Shown one piece after another: positions 7,239-9,139 of a stretch of DNA of 9,139 bases. Position 1 is the first letter of the stretch. Every line of letters begins with the position of its first letter. Origin of the DNA: JAYREN01 sp041908845. GTDB taxonomy: Bacteria; Acidobacteriota; Holophagae; Holophagales; Holophagaceae. The notes below the pieces were generated by a model. The model saw only the letters and a list, made by a program, of their open reading frames with translations. It ran no database searches and was not told the DNA's origin. Location: positions 1-9,139 of the forward strand of contig JAYREN010000135.1 in assembly GCA_041908845.1 (NCBI GenBank), given 5' to 3'. Made by a program: the position numbers and the translations under genes.

Positions 7239-7270
7239 CTCCCCAGGCCAGGGGGGTAATATTTTATGAA
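7239..7270 (+). terminator. Possible weak terminator downstream of the integrase
   Basis: CTCCCC (7239-7244) can pair with GGGGGG (7251-7256), with one G-U pair, around the loop AGGCCA. TAATATTTTATG follows on the plus strand. The short G/C stem and interrupted T tract make this only a candidate. It sits over 300 bp after the integrase stop codon, so it may instead end another transcript or be chance. Confidence 0.25.
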
Positions 7271-7508
7271 CTACCATGCCAAGAAGCATTGGCTTGGAAG
7301 GGATATTGCCCCAATCGGCTCCACAAACTACACGTTTCTTGTTAACCATCCGCGACCGCGCGTTCCCTGTTGCACGGCGACTTGGCTCAACTCACCTCGT
7401 TAGGCTGGTTCCCGGGGCTTTTCTGATATGCGAATCATTTCTCAATTGCAATTCTGATCGGGTTATATTTTATTACATGCTGGCAGTATGAACTCACTCG
7501 AGGAGAAA

Positions 7509-9116
7509 ATGAAAAAATTCTTGTTTTTACTCATTCTTCTTTTCCAACTATGTTGCGGAGGCGGAGGCGGGTCAAAGGACGCTCTTCCTCCTGGACCTAC
7601 TGGGTTTTCCATCACCCGGGTCTCTGATACCGAAATTCGACTAAATTGGACTACGTCTCCAGCGATCGACGGCTTCGAAATTGAACGGAAGGTGGCTAAC
7701 GGCCCATTCCAAAAGGTCCATTCGGGGCTCTACCCAGCAACGCTTAACTATGCAAATTATTATGTAGAAGATACCATTCCGGATAAAACAATAATTTATT
7801 TTAGAATTCGAAGTATTTCGGGAGGGAAGGCTTCTGCTTATTCCAATGAGTTGGCTTGGGATTTTGGTTTGCGACCGATCACATTTTTAATCGCGTATCT
7901 AAGCGATCAAGGCATACGGGTTGAATGGACAAATCAATCGTGGGGCGCAAACGCAAATTTAGTCTTGAAGCGGCAAATTGTCTCTCCCCAGGGAACAGCT
8001 TCGAGTTGGGAGACAATCCCAACCTCAGCGGGAGCTTGGAATTATACGGAAACGCAAATTCAAGAAGGTTCTGAGTGGCAATTCAGAGCTTACAATGAAA
8101 CCGGAACTTCTCAAAGCAGCATCGTTGAATCTGTCGTTGTGAAGGTGCCACTTTCGCCGCCTGAGGATATAACAACAACTTCCATGGCAGAAGGTATTTC
8201 GCTGGGATGGCGAAATGTTTCTGAAAATGCAAAAAATATTACAATTTTGAAAGAATCGGATAACTACGGTAATTTTTTGCCCGTTGCGATCCTTCCTCCT
8301 GAAACAAATACGTTCACGGCGAAACCTCTTGTTCCAGGCTCTTATAGATACAAGGTAGCCGCCAGTACTTACAGAACTAACTATTCGTCATCCACCGTTC
8401 AAGTGAATTCTTTACCCATTCCGCCCCCTACTTCCGTTGTGGCTTTGGGTCTTCCGAATTCGGTAAGCCTCTCCTGGACTCCACAGGTGCCAGGGACGCC
8501 AACGGTCGTTGAACGATTGCTACCAATACCGTATCCGGAAACTTGGGCTTTTGTTGCTGAGCTCCCTCCCGGAACCACCCAATATTTGGACACTGGCCAG
8601 CAGCCTGGTAAAATTTATTATCGCCTTGGGGCTAAGGGTGCATGTGGTTCATATTTTGGTGATAAACTTACAGCTATTGCTACCCCGAGCAAAGATATAA
8701 TTTCGCTTAAAACAAGTATAATATCACTCCCTTGGGGGAAAGGGTTTTGGTTTACACAAGATCGGAAATGGTGGGTAGGCGATTGGAGTGATACGGGCAT
8801 CCCAGGCGTGCTGTACCGCCCGGAAGTAAACGGACACACACCGCTTGAGGTGACAGACCCCTATAAGCTTTGGGGTCGAAATCCGGTCCAATTTGATGAA
8901 GCCGGAAATCCAACCGTATATTACATGAATGGCAAAACCGAGCGTTATGGAGAAGCCATTGATGTGACACGTGCAAAATGGGATGGTAGTGGCTGGACGC
9001 GTGAAGCAATTGCTAATTCGCCATCGCCAATTATTAGCTATAGTTCCGGGGTTCCTCCCTCTTTATTTATCGGGGTACTAATGGTAACCCGCTCCTTCTG
9101 TGGACGAATGATCTAA
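7509..9116 (+). CDS. Putative lipoprotein with fibronectin type III-like repeats (probably frameshifted near its visible end)
   Basis: The chosen ATG at 7509 has AGGAG at 7501-7505 and starts a lipoprotein-type signal: MKKFLFLLILLFQLCCGGGGG, with a Cys pair before a Gly run. The in-frame ATG at 7488 lacks a ribosome site and would only add MNSLEEK. About four FN3-like modules of ~90-95 residues follow, each marked by an IRLNW, IRVEW, ISLGW or VSLSW strand and ending in a YFRIRSIS-, QFRAYNETG-, YRYKVAAS- or YYRLGAKG-like strand. After them comes a Trp/Gly-rich region (WWVGDWSDTG, NPVQFDEAGNPTVYY, WDGSGWTREAI) that suggests repeats of a beta-propeller or similar fold. Location is likely the cell surface; function is unknown. 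The gene is far more AT-rich than everything to its left, a sign of separate origin. The TAA at 9114-9116 is probably premature, because another frame continues the protein style to the window edge. Confidence 0.75.
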   Translation: MKKFLFLLILLFQLCCGGGGGSKDALPPGPTGFSITRVSDTEIRLNWTTSPAIDGFEIERKVANGPFQKVHSGLYPATLNYANYYVEDTIPDKTIIYFRIRSISGGKASAYSNELAWDFGLRPITFLIAYLSDQGIRVEWTNQSWGANANLVLKRQIVSPQGTASSWETIPTSAGAWNYTETQIQEGSEWQFRAYNETGTSQSSIVESVVVKVPLSPPEDITTTSMAEGISLGWRNVSENAKNITILKESDNYGNFLPVAILPPETNTFTAKPLVPGSYRYKVAASTYRTNYSSSTVQVNSLPIPPPTSVVALGLPNSVSLSWTPQVPGTPTVVERLLPIPYPETWAFVAELPPGTTQYLDTGQQPGKIYYRLGAKGACGSYFGDKLTAIATPSKDIISLKTSIISLPWGKGFWFTQDRKWWVGDWSDTGIPGVLYRPEVNGHTPLEVTDPYKLWGRNPVQFDEAGNPTVYYMNGKTERYGEAIDVTRAKWDGSGWTREAIANSPSPIISYSSGVPPSLFIGVLMVTRSFCGRMI

Positions 9117-9139
9117 CTCCGGATTCCATTCCAACCACT
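9044..9139 (+). pseudogene. Out-of-frame continuation of the FN3 lipoprotein (open to window edge)
   Basis: The frame beginning at 9044 (one base off the main frame, just after an in-frame TAG at 9041) is open to base 9139. It reads LFIYRGTNGNPLLLWTNDL and continues DLTPDSIPTT. This matches the preceding style (NPVQFDEAGNPTVYY) much better than the main frame's GVLMVTRSFCGRMI tail. The switch must fall between 9044 and about 9062, in the run GGGGTTCCTCCCTCTTT. One missing base, real or a sequencing error, would explain it. Confidence 0.6.

Larger units (their letters stand above)
6925..7508. other. Gene-poor stretch between integrase and cargo lipoprotein
   Basis: About 580 bp without a convincing gene on either strand. 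The short open frames (for example + 7075-7269 and + 7276-7491) have no recognisable domain or good ribosome site. It holds the AAAACTGGG repeat cluster (6978-7046), a direct repeat CCGGATATG at 7052-7060 and 7160-7168, a G-run hairpin before AT-rich DNA (7239-7270), and a perfect palindrome AATTGCAATT at 7444-7453. Composition moves from GC-rich to AT-rich across it. The last ~60 bp contain AT-rich TATATT/TATTAC-like sequence that could be the cargo gene's promoter, but I could not fit a convincing spacing. Confidence 0.5.
5322..9139 (+). mobile_element. Left end of a tRNA-Glu-integrated genomic island (runs off the window)
   Basis: The truncated tRNA-Glu at 5365..5322, a tyrosine recombinase gene 158 bp inside the break, and AT-rich foreign-looking cargo further right together indicate an integrative element. 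The retained tRNA 3' half and its terminator are on the left, so the element extends rightward, and the full tRNA-Glu should be rebuilt at its far end. I found no second copy of the 44-bp core in the window, so the right boundary is outside. No phage structural, conjugation, replication or defence gene is recognisable in the visible part, so the class of element (prophage, ICE, satellite or plain island) is open. Confidence 0.8.

Noticed and set aside
7075..7269. 64-residue plus-strand open frame in the gene-poor stretch
   Set aside because: No recognisable domain, weak ribosome site and atypical composition; it could be a small island gene, but nothing supports it.
7266..7403. 45-codon open frame starting ATG 7266
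   Set aside because: Its translation matches nothing I know and the only upstream G run is about 10 bases away. It is too short and unsupported to call.
7276..7491. 71-residue plus-strand open frame ending just before the lipoprotein gene
   Set aside because: No domain, no ribosome site, and it runs through the probable promoter region of the next gene.
9041..9075. Programmed ribosomal frameshifting in the FN3 lipoprotein gene
   Set aside because: I see no classical slippery heptamer with a downstream structure. A lost base in a homopolymer-rich run is the simpler explanation.
6925..9139. CRISPR array, toxin-antitoxin pair or known defence genes in the island
   Set aside because: No regularly spaced repeats and no recognisable defence or toxin domains. 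The repeats present are short and few.

Overview
The left ~5.3 kb is GC-rich chromosomal DNA (39 of 60 bases G/C in 541-600). It carries the end of a 2-oxoacid dehydrogenase E1 beta gene (+), then a beta-helix surface lipoprotein and a large hybrid sensor histidine kinase, both on the minus strand. The E1 sequence style, the GC content and the hybrid kinase suggest an environmental Gram-negative bacterium. My best guess, from memory of similar proteins, is an Acidobacteriota member of the Holophaga/Geothrix kind; nothing in the window proves this.

The most informative junction is at about 5.3 kb. On the minus strand, 5365..5322 reads as the 3' half of a tRNA-Glu: anticodon loop with UUC, 3' side of the anticodon stem, variable loop, T arm, 3' acceptor strand and CCA. 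It is followed by a strong intrinsic terminator at 5318..5289. Upstream of the anticodon loop the tRNA stops abruptly: the anticodon stem no longer pairs and there is no D arm or 5' acceptor strand. A complete tyrosine recombinase gene (5524..6924) begins 158 bp away and reads away from the fragment. This is the geometry left when an integrative element inserts into the 3' part of a tRNA gene. The window therefore holds the left attachment site and first ~3.8 kb of a genomic island; the regenerated complete tRNA-Glu and the right end should lie beyond the right edge.

Inside the island the integrase has host-like GC (40 of 60 in 6421-6480). A ~580 bp gene-poor stretch with short inverted and direct repeats follows. 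After that comes a strikingly AT-rich gene (16 of 60 G/C in both 7741-7800 and 8221-8280) for a putative lipoprotein with about four fibronectin type III-like modules and a C-terminal repeat region. Its frame stops at 9116, but another frame continues the same style of protein to the window edge, so it probably carries a one-base frameshift near 9048-9062.

The E1 gene and the lipoprotein gene converge, with a hairpin over the lipoprotein's stop codon. The kinase and the beta-helix lipoprotein are codirectional with a 200 bp gap and may or may not be cotranscribed. I find no CRISPR array, rRNA or complete tRNA, and no recognisable defence cassette. The exciting part of the island, if there is one, lies further right.
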